Below are positions 25,605-33,197 of a stretch of DNA of 64,000 nt, in pieces (the stretch's first letter is position 1; the number at the start of each line of letters is the position of its first letter). The notes beneath the pieces were generated by a model. It saw nothing but the letters and a program-made list of their open reading frames with translations. It was not told the origin of the DNA and made no database searches. The translations under genes and the position numbers were made by a program. Source of the DNA: Bacillus sp. CH30_1T (lineage in GTDB: Bacteria > Bacillota > Bacilli > Bacillales > Bacillaceae_B); contig NZ_VTUY01000009.1 in NCBI RefSeq assembly GCF_008364765.1, forward strand, positions 62,001 to 126,000, given 5' to 3'.

Positions 25605-26353
25605 GTGCTAAAATGGAATTGTGTGAAAAAAGGGGGAGGTATCATAGACAAAATCTATATGCTACACGGCTTTATGGGGACAGCACAAACCCATTTTTTA
25701 AATCAGATATCCAGTTTCGGTGACCGATATGAATTGATTCTATTGGATTTACCCGGACACGGAAACTCGAGATTGGAAGCGTCGGATCACTATTTCGAAC
25801 ATACTCTCGACTACCTAACCACTCAACTAAGGGAAAAGGGAGAAGGCTATATAATCGGCTTATCGTTGGGAGCATCATTGGCCATGGATATTGCCTTAAG
25901 AGAGCCGGATTTAGTAAAGGGAATAGTCCTGACCGGTTATTCACCTTTTATTCCGGCTGCGTTGAAAGAGGTCATGGAAAAACAAAATAAGTATTTTCTG
26001 AATATTGAAGAAAATGATAAAGAGATTGCTCAATATTTTAACAACCTTCACGGTGAAAAGTGGAAAAATACGATCAAACAAGTACTTCATACAATGACGT
26101 TTCATATCCGGAAGTCACCAGGGAGGACTTACAGAGCATTAAAGTACCGGTTCTAATGCTCAATGGCAGCCATGATGTGCACAATGTAGAGGCTGTTTCC
26201 TACGTCAAAAAATCCAATCCTGACATTGAAGTTGGACTGATTCCGAATGCAGGACATACGGCAAATATCGATCAGCCGGACATTTTTCATCATTTGTTAG
26301 ATGGGTTTCTTGACAGCATCAAGGGACGATTGGATGAACAAATCTACACTTAG
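25605..26353 (+). pseudogene. Alpha/beta hydrolase (MenH-like) broken by a frameshift
   Basis: The 5' frame (25605-26156) holds oxyanion HGFMGT, LDLPGHG and nucleophile elbow GLSLGAS. The 3' frame continues with catalytic-region LNGSHDVHN and PNAGHTANID and ends at 26353. The frames join near 26080-26105, where a single-base indel would restore a protein of about 240-250 residues. The beginning is also odd: AGGGGGAGGT at 25631-25640 is followed by ATC ATA GAC with no ATG, GTG or TTG at a proper distance. GTG 25605 and GTG 25623 lack good ribosome sites. The gene may be decayed, or carry a sequencing error. Confidence 0.75.
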
Positions 26354-26416
26354 AATGAAGTAAATCATCTTGTCATTACATAAAGCTGTATCAATTATAG
26401 AAGGGGGGGAATTCTA

Positions 26417-26857
26417 TTGAGTTCAGGAGATCAACGTACACAAACAATTTATTCACCACCCAAACACATCATCTCAGCAGCAACGATCGTTCAGAATGAA
26501 AAAGGAGAAATCCTGTTAATCAAAGGTCCACGAAGAGGCTGGGAAATGCCAGGGGGACAAGTGGAAGAAGGCGAGTCACTGAAGGAAGCGGCTATCAGGG
26601 AAACGAAGGAAGAATCAGGGATAGATATCGAATTAGTCAAATTTTGCGGGGTGTTTCAGAATGTAAGCCGTTCGATCTGTAACACACTGTTTTTGGCCAG
26701 GCCGGTCGGGGGGAAACCGACAACTTCCTCGGAAAGTCTGGAAGTCGCGTTCTTTCCGGTTGAGGAAGCCTTGGATATGGTCAATTGGAAGAACTTCAGG
26801 GAGAGAATCGAATACTGTTTGGATGAAACGAAACACCCGTTTTATATCGATTTTTGA
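26417..26857 (+). CDS. NUDIX hydrolase
   Basis: This 146-residue protein has a complete Nudix box: GGQVEEGESLKEAAIRETKE then ESGI (about residues 46-69), matching GX5EX7REUXEEXGU. It hydrolyses a nucleoside diphosphate linked to another moiety and needs Mg2+; the exact substrate cannot be read. The start is TTG 26417, preceded by AAGGGGGGGAA at 8 bases. It lies about 60 bases after the broken hydrolase. Confidence 0.92.
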   Translation: MSSGDQRTQTIYSPPKHIISAATIVQNEKGEILLIKGPRRGWEMPGGQVEEGESLKEAAIRETKEESGIDIELVKFCGVFQNVSRSICNTLFLARPVGGKPTTSSESLEVAFFPVEEALDMVNWKNFRERIEYCLDETKHPFYIDF

Positions 26858-26937
26858 TACGGAGAAGTACCATTAAGTTAATATCGAAATAAGGGATAAA
26901 TTCTCTGTGCCTTCATACTCTGTATAAGGGGTGATGA

Positions 26938-27123
26938 ATGATGTGGTGGTTTGTGATCCTGATAGTGGGAACTTTAATATTTGCTTTACTCATCGATATC
27001 AGGCGAAAGAAAAGGGGGAACGACCGGCATGTACAGGGGATTCACCCTTCTGCTAAACCTGGTGAAGAACGGAATTACACCATGGGAGGTGGTCGTGACT
27101 CCGGTGGCGGTTCGGGGCATTGA
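26938..27123 (+). CDS. Small membrane protein with Gly-rich tail
   Basis: This 61-residue protein has one N-terminal membrane helix (about 3-20), a basic stop-transfer (RRKKRGNDR) and a glycine-rich C-terminus (GGGRDSGGGSGH). The ATG is preceded by AAGGGGTGATG. I do not recognise a function. Confidence 0.6.
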   Translation: MMWWFVILIVGTLIFALLIDIRRKKRGNDRHVQGIHPSAKPGEERNYTMGGGRDSGGGSGH

Positions 27124-27188
27124 TCTGAAGAGCTCAGAAAATCTTTTCTGGGTTTCTTTCTTCTGTCAGTTTGCGAGATTAATAGATT

Positions 27189-27409
27189 ATGAAGGAGATT
27201 CCCTATCAATTTCATTCCTTTTATTGAGATAAAAAGGAAGCTGAGTATGTCTCTGTGCAGAAGAATAAGACCAAGGTGATTGATTATATGAAGCAAAGGA
27301 AGCTTTTTCGAAAACCATAGATTGTCTTTTGAAAAAAATTCCATTATACTTCGAAGTGAGAGATGTAGACGAAAGGGGACTTCAATCAGACATGTGGACA
27401 ATCTTGTAA
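27189..27409 (+). pseudogene. Decayed small gene with one nonsense and two frameshift lesions
   Basis: From ATG 27189 the frame reads 12 codons, meets TGA at 27225-27227, then continues in phase for 30 more codons (DKKEAEYVSVQKNK and on) to TAG 27318. The next segment continues in another frame (HRLSFEK), then in a third frame after an A run (IPLYFEVRDVDERG) to TAA 27407-27409. Joined, these give a protein of about 75 residues. No family is recognised. Confidence 0.4.
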
Positions 27410-27520
27410 TGATAAACGAGATCAATAGACTATGAACCTATCATTTTGACGGGAGAAGTGTGTCTGTTTGACCATCATTTACAAGGAGCGCCTGGTGTGA
27501 TTGAATACCCAACACCTTGA
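27409..27520 (+). pseudogene. Decayed downstream gene, coupled by TAATG
   Basis: ATG 27409 overlaps the preceding stop (TAATG), as in coupled operon genes. It reads MINEINR, then a shift near 27428 leads to a frame with YEPIILTGEVCLFDHHLQG and ends at TGA 27518-27520, directly before a strong terminator. It is probably a frameshifted, possibly shortened second gene of a dead operon. No family is recognised. Confidence 0.35.
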
Positions 27521-27548
27521 GTGGATGCCTTGGTATCCACTTTTTTTT
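27521..27548 (+). terminator. Strong terminator following the decayed operon
   Basis: GTGGATGCC pairs with GGTATCCAC around a minimal loop and is followed by eight T (27541-27548). It begins right after the stop at 27518-27520, showing that a real gene once ended here. Confidence 0.85.
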
Positions 27549-27616
27549 GTGTCGGGAACAAAATGCATCTCTTCATGACACCTTTTCGCTTCCTGAAAAA
27601 ATAGGAGGAATATAAA

Positions 27617-28396
27617 GTGACCAATCTAAAAGGAAAAGTAGCGATCGTGACAGGAGCAAGTCGTTCAAAAGGAATAGGGTCAGCGATTTGCCGTTCGCTT
27701 GCAGGTGCCGGGGCAGATATTTTTTTTACCCATTGGACCGCGTTTGATGAGGCGAGTGGAAATGGAGTAGAGAATGAGTTTCCTAAAACCTTATGTGAAG
27801 AATTAAAACAAATGGGCGTACGTGCCATTCATATGGAGGTTGACCTGAGCGAAGACGGATCGCTGCGTCGAATAATGGATCGGGTGGAGGAAACTCTGGG
27901 AACACCAAGCATACTAGTAAACAATGCCACATTCGAGTCACCGGCCAATTTCCGGACACTGAATAAAGACATTCTGGATAAACATTATCAAGTGAACAAT
28001 AGCGGGACTCTCATGCTGACGATGGAGTTTGCGAAGAGATATGAAAAAGCCTTTCCTGAAAGAAAAGACGGGCGGATCATTAACATGGTATCAAAGGGTC
28101 CAGATCCAAATAATCTGGCCTATATCGCATCAAAAGGTATGTTGATTGCTATCACTGAGCCATTATCCGTTGGCCTCGCGCCAATTGGCATCACCGTCAA
28201 TTCAATTGATCCGGGTCCGACCGATTCAGGGTGGATCAATGAAGAGTTAAGGAATCACTTACTTCCGATGTTTCCAATGGGACGTCTAGGTGAACCCGAG
28301 GATGCAGCAAAGTTGATCCGATTTTTAGCCAGCGATGACTCAGGGTGGATTACCGGGCAGCTGATAAAATCAGAGGGTGGTTTTTTGGGTAAGTAA
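27617..28396 (+). CDS. SDR-family oxidoreductase
   Basis: This 259-residue Rossmann enzyme has nucleotide-binding TGASRSKGIGSAI (about 14-26), a NNAT segment near residue 99 and the catalytic YIASK (YxxxK) near residues 175-179; the catalytic Ser would be in MVSKGP. The two extra residues in the glycine motif (TGASRSKGIG) are common in FabG-like Bacillus enzymes. The start is GTG 27617, with AGGAGG 8 bases upstream. It is monocistronic, with a palindromic repeat 4 bases after the stop. Substrate unknown. Confidence 0.9.
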   Translation: MTNLKGKVAIVTGASRSKGIGSAICRSLAGAGADIFFTHWTAFDEASGNGVENEFPKTLCEELKQMGVRAIHMEVDLSEDGSLRRIMDRVEETLGTPSILVNNATFESPANFRTLNKDILDKHYQVNNSGTLMLTMEFAKRYEKAFPERKDGRIINMVSKGPDPNNLAYIASKGMLIAITEPLSVGLAPIGITVNSIDPGPTDSGWINEELRNHLLPMFPMGRLGEPEDAAKLIRFLASDDSGWITGQLIKSEGGFLGK

Positions 28397-28397
28397 T

Positions 28398-28441
28398 AAG
28401 AGGGACGGACCTCCTGCATAGCGGAGGTCCGTCCCTCTTTT
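28398..28441. repeat. GGGACGGACCT palindrome, copy 5
   Basis: AAGAGGGACGGACCTCC (28398-28414) pairs with GGAGGTCCGTCCCTCTT (28423-28439). It stands between the convergent SDR and XRE genes and can act as a two-way terminator. Confidence 0.88.
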
Positions 28442-28451
28442 CCTGAGGAAA

Positions 28452-29381
28452 TTATTTAGGAATTATATTTTGAAAGAAATTCTGGTCAATATAGGGCATG
28501 ATCGGAATGATTTCACTTATTCCCTTTTCAGATATGGCGTCTAAGGCAAGTTCATTCAGGTACTCTTTCTTCAGGAATGGGGCGATTGCGACAATGGATT
28601 TAAGTCCGTTAAGCTTATACCCTTCTTTAGCACAATGAATGAGCATTTCCTCACTAATAAAGGGTGCCATGGAGGACAAAGCTTTCAGCCCCATCGACTC
28701 AAATGCCTTTGCTGCACACTCATCTATAACTTCTTTACTGATAAATGGTGCCATGGAAGTTAAACCTTCCAGCCCATTTGATTCAAGTTCCATTTTGGCA
28801 CATGAATCTATGATGTCCTGGCTGATGAAGGGAGCCAAGGAGGTCAAGGCTCTCAACCCATAGGATTTAGATTCCGTCTCTGCACATGCGTCAATGATAT
28901 CCTGGCTGATATAGGTTGCTATTGACGATAATCCCTCCAGGCCCCTTGATACAAATTCTTTTTTTGCCAATGCGTCAATCGAATCCTGGTTAATGTAAGG
29001 TGCTATTAATGAAAGTTCCTCTGCAGATAATTCACCCTGTACGTTTTGATAGACCATGTCTGCCTGGTCTAATGTAAGAATGGGTGCCGCGTTTATAAAT
29101 TCTTCCTTTTGGATGGGCTTGGAATCAGCTAATGTCTCGTTCTCAACTAGCTCTTTGACTAACTGTGTACCTTTACTATTTGTTAAAATGTCGTCGATGC
29201 TGACTTGAAATATCTTTGCAAGTTCAGGCAGTTTAGAGATATCGGGCATTGTCTGCCCCCGCTCCCAGTTGCTGATCGCTTGGAAACTGGTCCCTAACAG
29301 ATCTGCAAGCGCCATCTGTGTAATGTTTTTTTCCTTCCGTAACTGCGCGATTTGTTTCCCTACTTTTTTCATATCGAACAA
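28452..29381 (-). CDS. XRE-type HTH protein with six 28-residue repeats
   Basis: This protein of about 309 residues has an N-terminal Xre/Cro helix-turn-helix (about 1-62: MALADLLGTSFQAISNWERG) and a linker, then six consecutive 28-residue repeats (about 120-287) and a partial seventh. The consensus is roughly LxxLxSxAPFISxxxIDxCA plus seven or eight variable residues ending in G. The repeats look helical and could form a superhelical binding surface. I take TTG 29381 because GAGGTG lies 6 bases before it; GTG 29390 and ATG 29372 are alternatives. It is likely a DNA-binding regulator whose repeats sense a protein or ligand. Confidence 0.85.
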   Translation of the reverse strand: MFDMKKVGKQIAQLRKEKNITQMALADLLGTSFQAISNWERGQTMPDISKLPELAKIFQVSIDDILTNSKGTQLVKELVENETLADSKPIQKEEFINAAPILTLDQADMVYQNVQGELSAEELSLIAPYINQDSIDALAKKEFVSRGLEGLSSIATYISQDIIDACAETESKSYGLRALTSLAPFISQDIIDSCAKMELESNGLEGLTSMAPFISKEVIDECAAKAFESMGLKALSSMAPFISEEMLIHCAKEGYKLNGLKSIVAIAPFLKKEYLNELALDAISEKGISEIIPIMPYIDQNFFQNIIPK

Positions 29382-29510
29382 AACACTCACCTCATTTAAT
29401 AGTATAAAGTAAGTGTAGCTTTAATAAAGGAGAAAACCTATCAAGTGTTGCTTGAGTTCCCAAAAACAACGGATTCAAGTGTGAGTTGAAAGGTGATATG
29501 GCAGGTAAAA

Positions 29511-29552
29511 CATAGGGACGGACCTTCAGCTTAGCGGAGGTCCGTCCCTATG
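29511..29552. repeat. GGGACGGACCT palindrome, copy 6
   Basis: CATAGGGACGGACCT (29511-29525) pairs with AGGTCCGTCCCTATG (29538-29552). The outer arms differ from other copies (CATA instead of AAGA) but still pair. It ends one base before the stop of the LysR gene. Confidence 0.85.
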
Positions 29553-30392
29553 TTAAGAAGGACTCTCAATCAATCCCACTAATTCCCTTACGATTGATCC
29601 GGATTTTGCATTTTCTGGATATACGGCATAAAATGGCCGGTAAATCACATAAGGATCTATCGGGACAAGCTTTCCTTGAAGCACTTCTTCTTTAACCATT
29701 GAGCTTGAAAGAAATGCAATCCCGAGGCCTCTTACGGCTAGTTGCTTTATTAAGTAATGACTGCTTGCTTCCAGGATTTCTGTTGGCACGATGCGTTCGG
29801 ATCTTAGAAAATCGTCGGCATATTCCCTAGTTCCTGATCCGATTTCACGGAGGATGAGAGGGGTGTTAAGTAGATTCATTCGGCTGCTTGCGAAGAATCG
29901 TAGTTCATCCCGGCTGATTACTTCTAGATGAAAGGGCTCGAGTCCCCTTGTTCCCTCCACAAGGGCAAGATCAAGATCATGGTGATTCAGCGCCTCTACA
30001 ATGGTTTCGTGATTGTGGATCATCAGCTGAAGGCGAACGTGTGGATAGAGAATCTTAATTTTTTTGACAAAGTCGGGAAGCAGTACATCACTGACGGTGT
30101 GAGTGGCCCCGATCCTTAATAGGATTACCTCAGTCTTTTGTGTGACCTGTTCCATCTTTCTCCACAGCTCCAACATCTTCTTTCCTTTTTCAAACACTTG
30201 AATTCCTGCGGGTGTTAATTGAAAAGCCTGATTGGTAGAGGAACGGTGGATAAGTTCGACTCCCAAGGCTTGTTCCATTTTCTTGATGTGGACACTGACG
30301 GTCGGTTGAGACAGATTCAGGAATTCACTTGTTTTCGTAAAATGCTGTAGCTGGGCGAGAGTGACAAAAGTTCGAATCCAGTCCAGTTGCAT
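29553..30392 (-). CDS. LysR-family transcriptional regulator
   Basis: This 279-residue protein has an N-terminal winged helix-turn-helix (about 1-65, TSEFLNLSQPTVSVHIKKME) and a LysR effector-binding domain (about 88-275). It is slightly shorter than the usual ~300 residues. It is divergent from a TauE/SafE exporter gene, so it probably controls that gene and itself. An interrupted dyad ATTAC-N5-GTAAT in the gap fits a LysR operator. The effector is unknown. Confidence 0.9.
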   Translation of the reverse strand: MQLDWIRTFVTLAQLQHFTKTSEFLNLSQPTVSVHIKKMEQALGVELIHRSSTNQAFQLTPAGIQVFEKGKKMLELWRKMEQVTQKTEVILLRIGATHTVSDVLLPDFVKKIKILYPHVRLQLMIHNHETIVEALNHHDLDLALVEGTRGLEPFHLEVISRDELRFFASSRMNLLNTPLILREIGSGTREYADDFLRSERIVPTEILEASSHYLIKQLAVRGLGIAFLSSSMVKEEVLQGKLVPIDPYVIYRPFYAVYPENAKSGSIVRELVGLIESPS

Positions 30393-30403
30393 AAAGTCCC
30401 TCC

Positions 30404-30418
30404 ATTACAAAACGTAAT
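30404..30418. promoter_or_regulatory. Candidate LysR-type operator
   Basis: ATTAC-AAAAC-GTAAT fits the T-N11-A interrupted dyad of LysR regulators. It lies between the divergent lysR and tauE-like genes, 12 bases upstream of the lysR start. Confidence 0.5.
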
Positions 30419-30495
30419 CGTCTGCATTAATATTATTCATTTCTATTATAGCCTAAGGGAATGTATAATGATAAACGAAGGAAGTGACCAACAAA

Positions 30496-31344
30496 ATGGA
30501 ATGGTTTTTATTTATCATAGGTGGTGCAGTCATCGGTATCATTTCCGGTTTCTTTGGCATTGGAGGCGGGATAGTTCTGACGCCAACCTTACTTGTACTT
30601 GGCTATGAACCGAGCCAGGCGATTATTCTTTCCTTAATGCTGACATTAGGATCGACTGTGACAGGCACAATGTCTCACATTCGATTAAAAAATGTAAATC
30701 CGAGATTAGCGGTTCTCCTCGGGGGGTTCGGAGTACTCGGGTCAGTCATAACCGTGCCATTCGTGAAGTGGCTCGATACGATGAATGGAGCTTCTACGGT
30801 TATCTCCATTGTCTATATTGGAATATTAAGCTGGTTTTCTTATCAGTTTTTAAGCAAACGACAAAGGGAAGCGAAAGCGAAAGGAGCATCTGCGGCTCCC
30901 TTGATTGGCCTGTTCACTGGTGTCATCTCGTCTCTTATGGGAGTCAGCGGTGGATTTGTCATGACCCCGCTCCTCTCAAGATGGCTGAAGCTTGATCTCA
31001 CCAAAGCGATCGGAACCAGCATATCGGCAGCATCCATCATTGTGTTATCGGGAATCGGCTCGTACCTGTATGCAGGGGAAGCACTCGATTATCGTCATGG
31101 AATCATGCTGATCATCGGAGCCTTGATCGGAACCCCGATCGGCTCAATCCAGCTGAAACGATTTTCAGGTGTGTCTGTCAAAAAGATGCTGGCTGTTTTG
31201 TACATGGTGGTCGCGGTCAGCGTGATTTTCAAGATGTTATCCATTTCCTCTGTCTCACTGGGACTGATCGTGGCATCCGTGCTTGTGTTCTTTGGAATGT
31301 TGATTTATTCACAGCAGCGATCAAAGAGAGCAGAAAATTATTGA
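30496..31344 (+). CDS. TauE/SafE-family sulfite/organosulfonate exporter-like protein
   Basis: This 282-residue membrane protein has about eight helices in two related halves. Each half begins with a glycine-rich signature: GIISGFFGIGGGIVLTPTL (about residues 14-32) and GVISSLMGVSGGFVMTPLL. TauE/SafE proteins move sulfite, sulfoacetate or other small anions. The ribosome site AAGGAAGTGA is 8 bases before ATG 30496; GTG 30484 would leave almost no spacing. It is probably regulated by the divergent LysR protein. A strong hairpin follows. Confidence 0.9.
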   Translation: MEWFLFIIGGAVIGIISGFFGIGGGIVLTPTLLVLGYEPSQAIILSLMLTLGSTVTGTMSHIRLKNVNPRLAVLLGGFGVLGSVITVPFVKWLDTMNGASTVISIVYIGILSWFSYQFLSKRQREAKAKGASAAPLIGLFTGVISSLMGVSGGFVMTPLLSRWLKLDLTKAIGTSISAASIIVLSGIGSYLYAGEALDYRHGIMLIIGALIGTPIGSIQLKRFSGVSVKKMLAVLYMVVAVSVIFKMLSISSVSLGLIVASVLVFFGMLIYSQQRSKRAENY

Positions 31345-31421
31345 TTTGGCTGAAATCTGGAAGACTGTTGAGTAAGCGGTTAACCACGTTTGTAGGTCTG
31401 ACGATGAGATGCATATCGAAG

Positions 31422-31465
31422 TAGAGAGGTCATTCGCATAGCGAGTGGCCTCTCTACTTTATTGC
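31422..31465 (+). terminator. Hairpin terminator after the TauE-like gene
   Basis: GTAGAGAGGTCATTCGC pairs with GCGAGTGGCCTCTCTAC around a 3-base loop (31422-31458), followed by TTTATT. The remaining bases to 31855 show no gene or clear element; I see only A/T-rich sequence and no convincing sigma-A promoter. Confidence 0.75.
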
Positions 31466-31855
31466 GGCGCTTAATGATATATTTTTAAATTTATGTAAAT
31501 CGGATGGTTTTTTTAAAAACGGGCGGATTATCTTTTCCAGAGAGAGGGATCTAGTCGCTAAAAGTGGAGCTGTTTTTGCGATAACCCCTGTGTAAATCGC
31601 TTCATTTTCAAAAGTCTGGCAGGATTAAGTGAGAATGTTCTAGAAACTAGTCTAAATAGGGGAGTGGATGTCGAAAGGGGGTAGGTGTCCGATTTTCAGT
31701 GAATAGAGGTCTCTAATTATTTTTCTGAAATTTCATTCTTTTTGACATTCTGTACAAAACGCCAGTTCTTTTATAGACATTGTGTCTAATGATAAACAAG
31801 CTGTTTCAAAATAAACTTAAAATAGGTTGATAAAAATGAAATAAAGGATGATTCT

Positions 31856-33145
31856 ATGTCAATCAATCGAGAAAGATTAAAGCGTCATCTAGAGGAATTA
31901 GCAGAAATCGGGAAAATCGGGGAGACAGGCGTTTGCCGTTTGGCCCATTCCAAGGAGGATCGCCAGGCGGTGGAAGTGGTGAAAGGCTGGATGGAAGAGG
32001 CGGGTTTGAGGGCAAAGATTGACGGCTTCGGAAATTTGATTGGAAGGATAGAAGGTGCCGACAAGGATAAACCGATACTTATGCTGGGCTCACATATTGA
32101 TTCTCAGCCATATGGAGGGAGATTCGACGGGACAGCTGGTGCACTGGGAGCGGTCGAAGTGGTTCACACAATGAAGGACAATGGAATCGTCCCGGACCGG
32201 ACCATTGAAGTGATTTGTTTTTCCGATGAAGAGGGCTGCCGGTTTAACAAAGGAGTATTTGGAGTCCGGGCTATAGCCGGGATGCTGGAAGAAGGCGAAC
32301 TGGACCGTAAAGACAAGCAGGGTGTGACGAGAAGAGAGGCGTTGAAGGAATTCGGGGTAGAACCGGATGTAACTGCAAGTCCGGTGTACGAGAAGGGGGA
32401 TATCGCAGCGTTTCTCGAGTTACATATCGAGCAGGGGCCGGTCCTTGAAGAAAAGGGGAAACCTGTTGGCATTGTATCAGGCATCTCCGGACCAATCTGG
32501 CTGACGGTTACACTTGAAGGATTTGCGGGTCATGCGGGTTCGGTGCCGATGACGATGAGGCAGGATGCCCTTGTCGGGGCTTCGGAAATCATCCGGAAAT
32601 TCGATGAACTGGTTAAAAAAGAAGGTACCGAAACAACGGTCGGAACGGTTGGCAGCATGCAGGTGTTCCCAAACTCAAGAAATATCATTGCAGAAAAGGT
32701 GGAGTTCACCGTAGACCTTCGTGATATAGACGTTGAAGCGCGCACGAAACTCGAGGGAAAACTCTATCAAATCATCGAAGAAACTACTTCTGGTTACAAC
32801 CTTAAATACGAGATCAAAGAAGATACCCGGAGCGAGCCAAGATATTGTGCAGACTGGATCAAGGACATTATGAGAGAGGAAGATGAAAAGCTTGGGCTGG
32901 ATTCACCGACCTTAATGAGCGGCCCTTTCCATGATGCCTTATTCATGTCCTATATCAGCGATTACGGGATGATCTTCGTCCGCTGCGATAAAGGCATCAG
33001 CCACAATCCACTGGAGTTTGCGGAGATGGATGATATTGAAAAAGGGGTGGAGCTCCTTTACGCCACGGCATCGAGGATTTGTCAAGGGGATGGGGACAGG
33101 CACCTTGTCCCAAAAGACGGCTCGGCTGCTATTCATGAAAAGTAG
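31856..33145 (+). CDS. M20-family amidase / N-carbamoyl-amino-acid hydrolase-like enzyme
   Basis: This 429-residue zinc enzyme is of the hydantoinase/carbamoylase (allantoate amidohydrolase) family. It has metal-site segments GSHIDSQPYGGRFDGTAGAL (about 82-101), the catalytic EEGCRF, ELHIEQGPVLE with a metal His, and C-terminal HNPLEFAEMDD. It removes carbamoyl or similar N-acyl groups from amino acids. It begins a four-gene operon. The C-terminal ~20 residues after ASRIC are read through a GGGACAGG palindrome and are probably not ancestral. Confidence 0.88.
   Translation: MSINRERLKRHLEELAEIGKIGETGVCRLAHSKEDRQAVEVVKGWMEEAGLRAKIDGFGNLIGRIEGADKDKPILMLGSHIDSQPYGGRFDGTAGALGAVEVVHTMKDNGIVPDRTIEVICFSDEEGCRFNKGVFGVRAIAGMLEEGELDRKDKQGVTRREALKEFGVEPDVTASPVYEKGDIAAFLELHIEQGPVLEEKGKPVGIVSGISGPIWLTVTLEGFAGHAGSVPMTMRQDALVGASEIIRKFDELVKKEGTETTVGTVGSMQVFPNSRNIIAEKVEFTVDLRDIDVEARTKLEGKLYQIIEETTSGYNLKYEIKEDTRSEPRYCADWIKDIMREEDEKLGLDSPTLMSGPFHDALFMSYISDYGMIFVRCDKGISHNPLEFAEMDDIEKGVELLYATASRICQGDGDRHLVPKDGSAAIHEK
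33091..33112. repeat. GGGACAGG/CCTTGTCCC palindrome inside a coding end
   Basis: TGGGGACAGG and CCTTGTCCCA form an imperfect palindrome in the last codons of the M20 gene. It is a variant of the GGGACGGACCT family. Confidence 0.6.
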
Positions 33146-33154
33146 AGAAGACTG

Positions 33155-33182
33155 GGACGAGGGACCTGTCCCTCTGTCCCAT
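33155..33182. repeat. Second GGGAC-type palindrome in the M20/YtcJ gap
   Basis: GGGACGAGGGAC pairs with GTCCCTCTGTCCC around a two-base centre (about 33155-33181). It stands between two genes of one operon, so it must allow read-through or act as a processing site. Confidence 0.6.
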
Positions 33183-33197
33183 TTGGGAGGTGATCGT

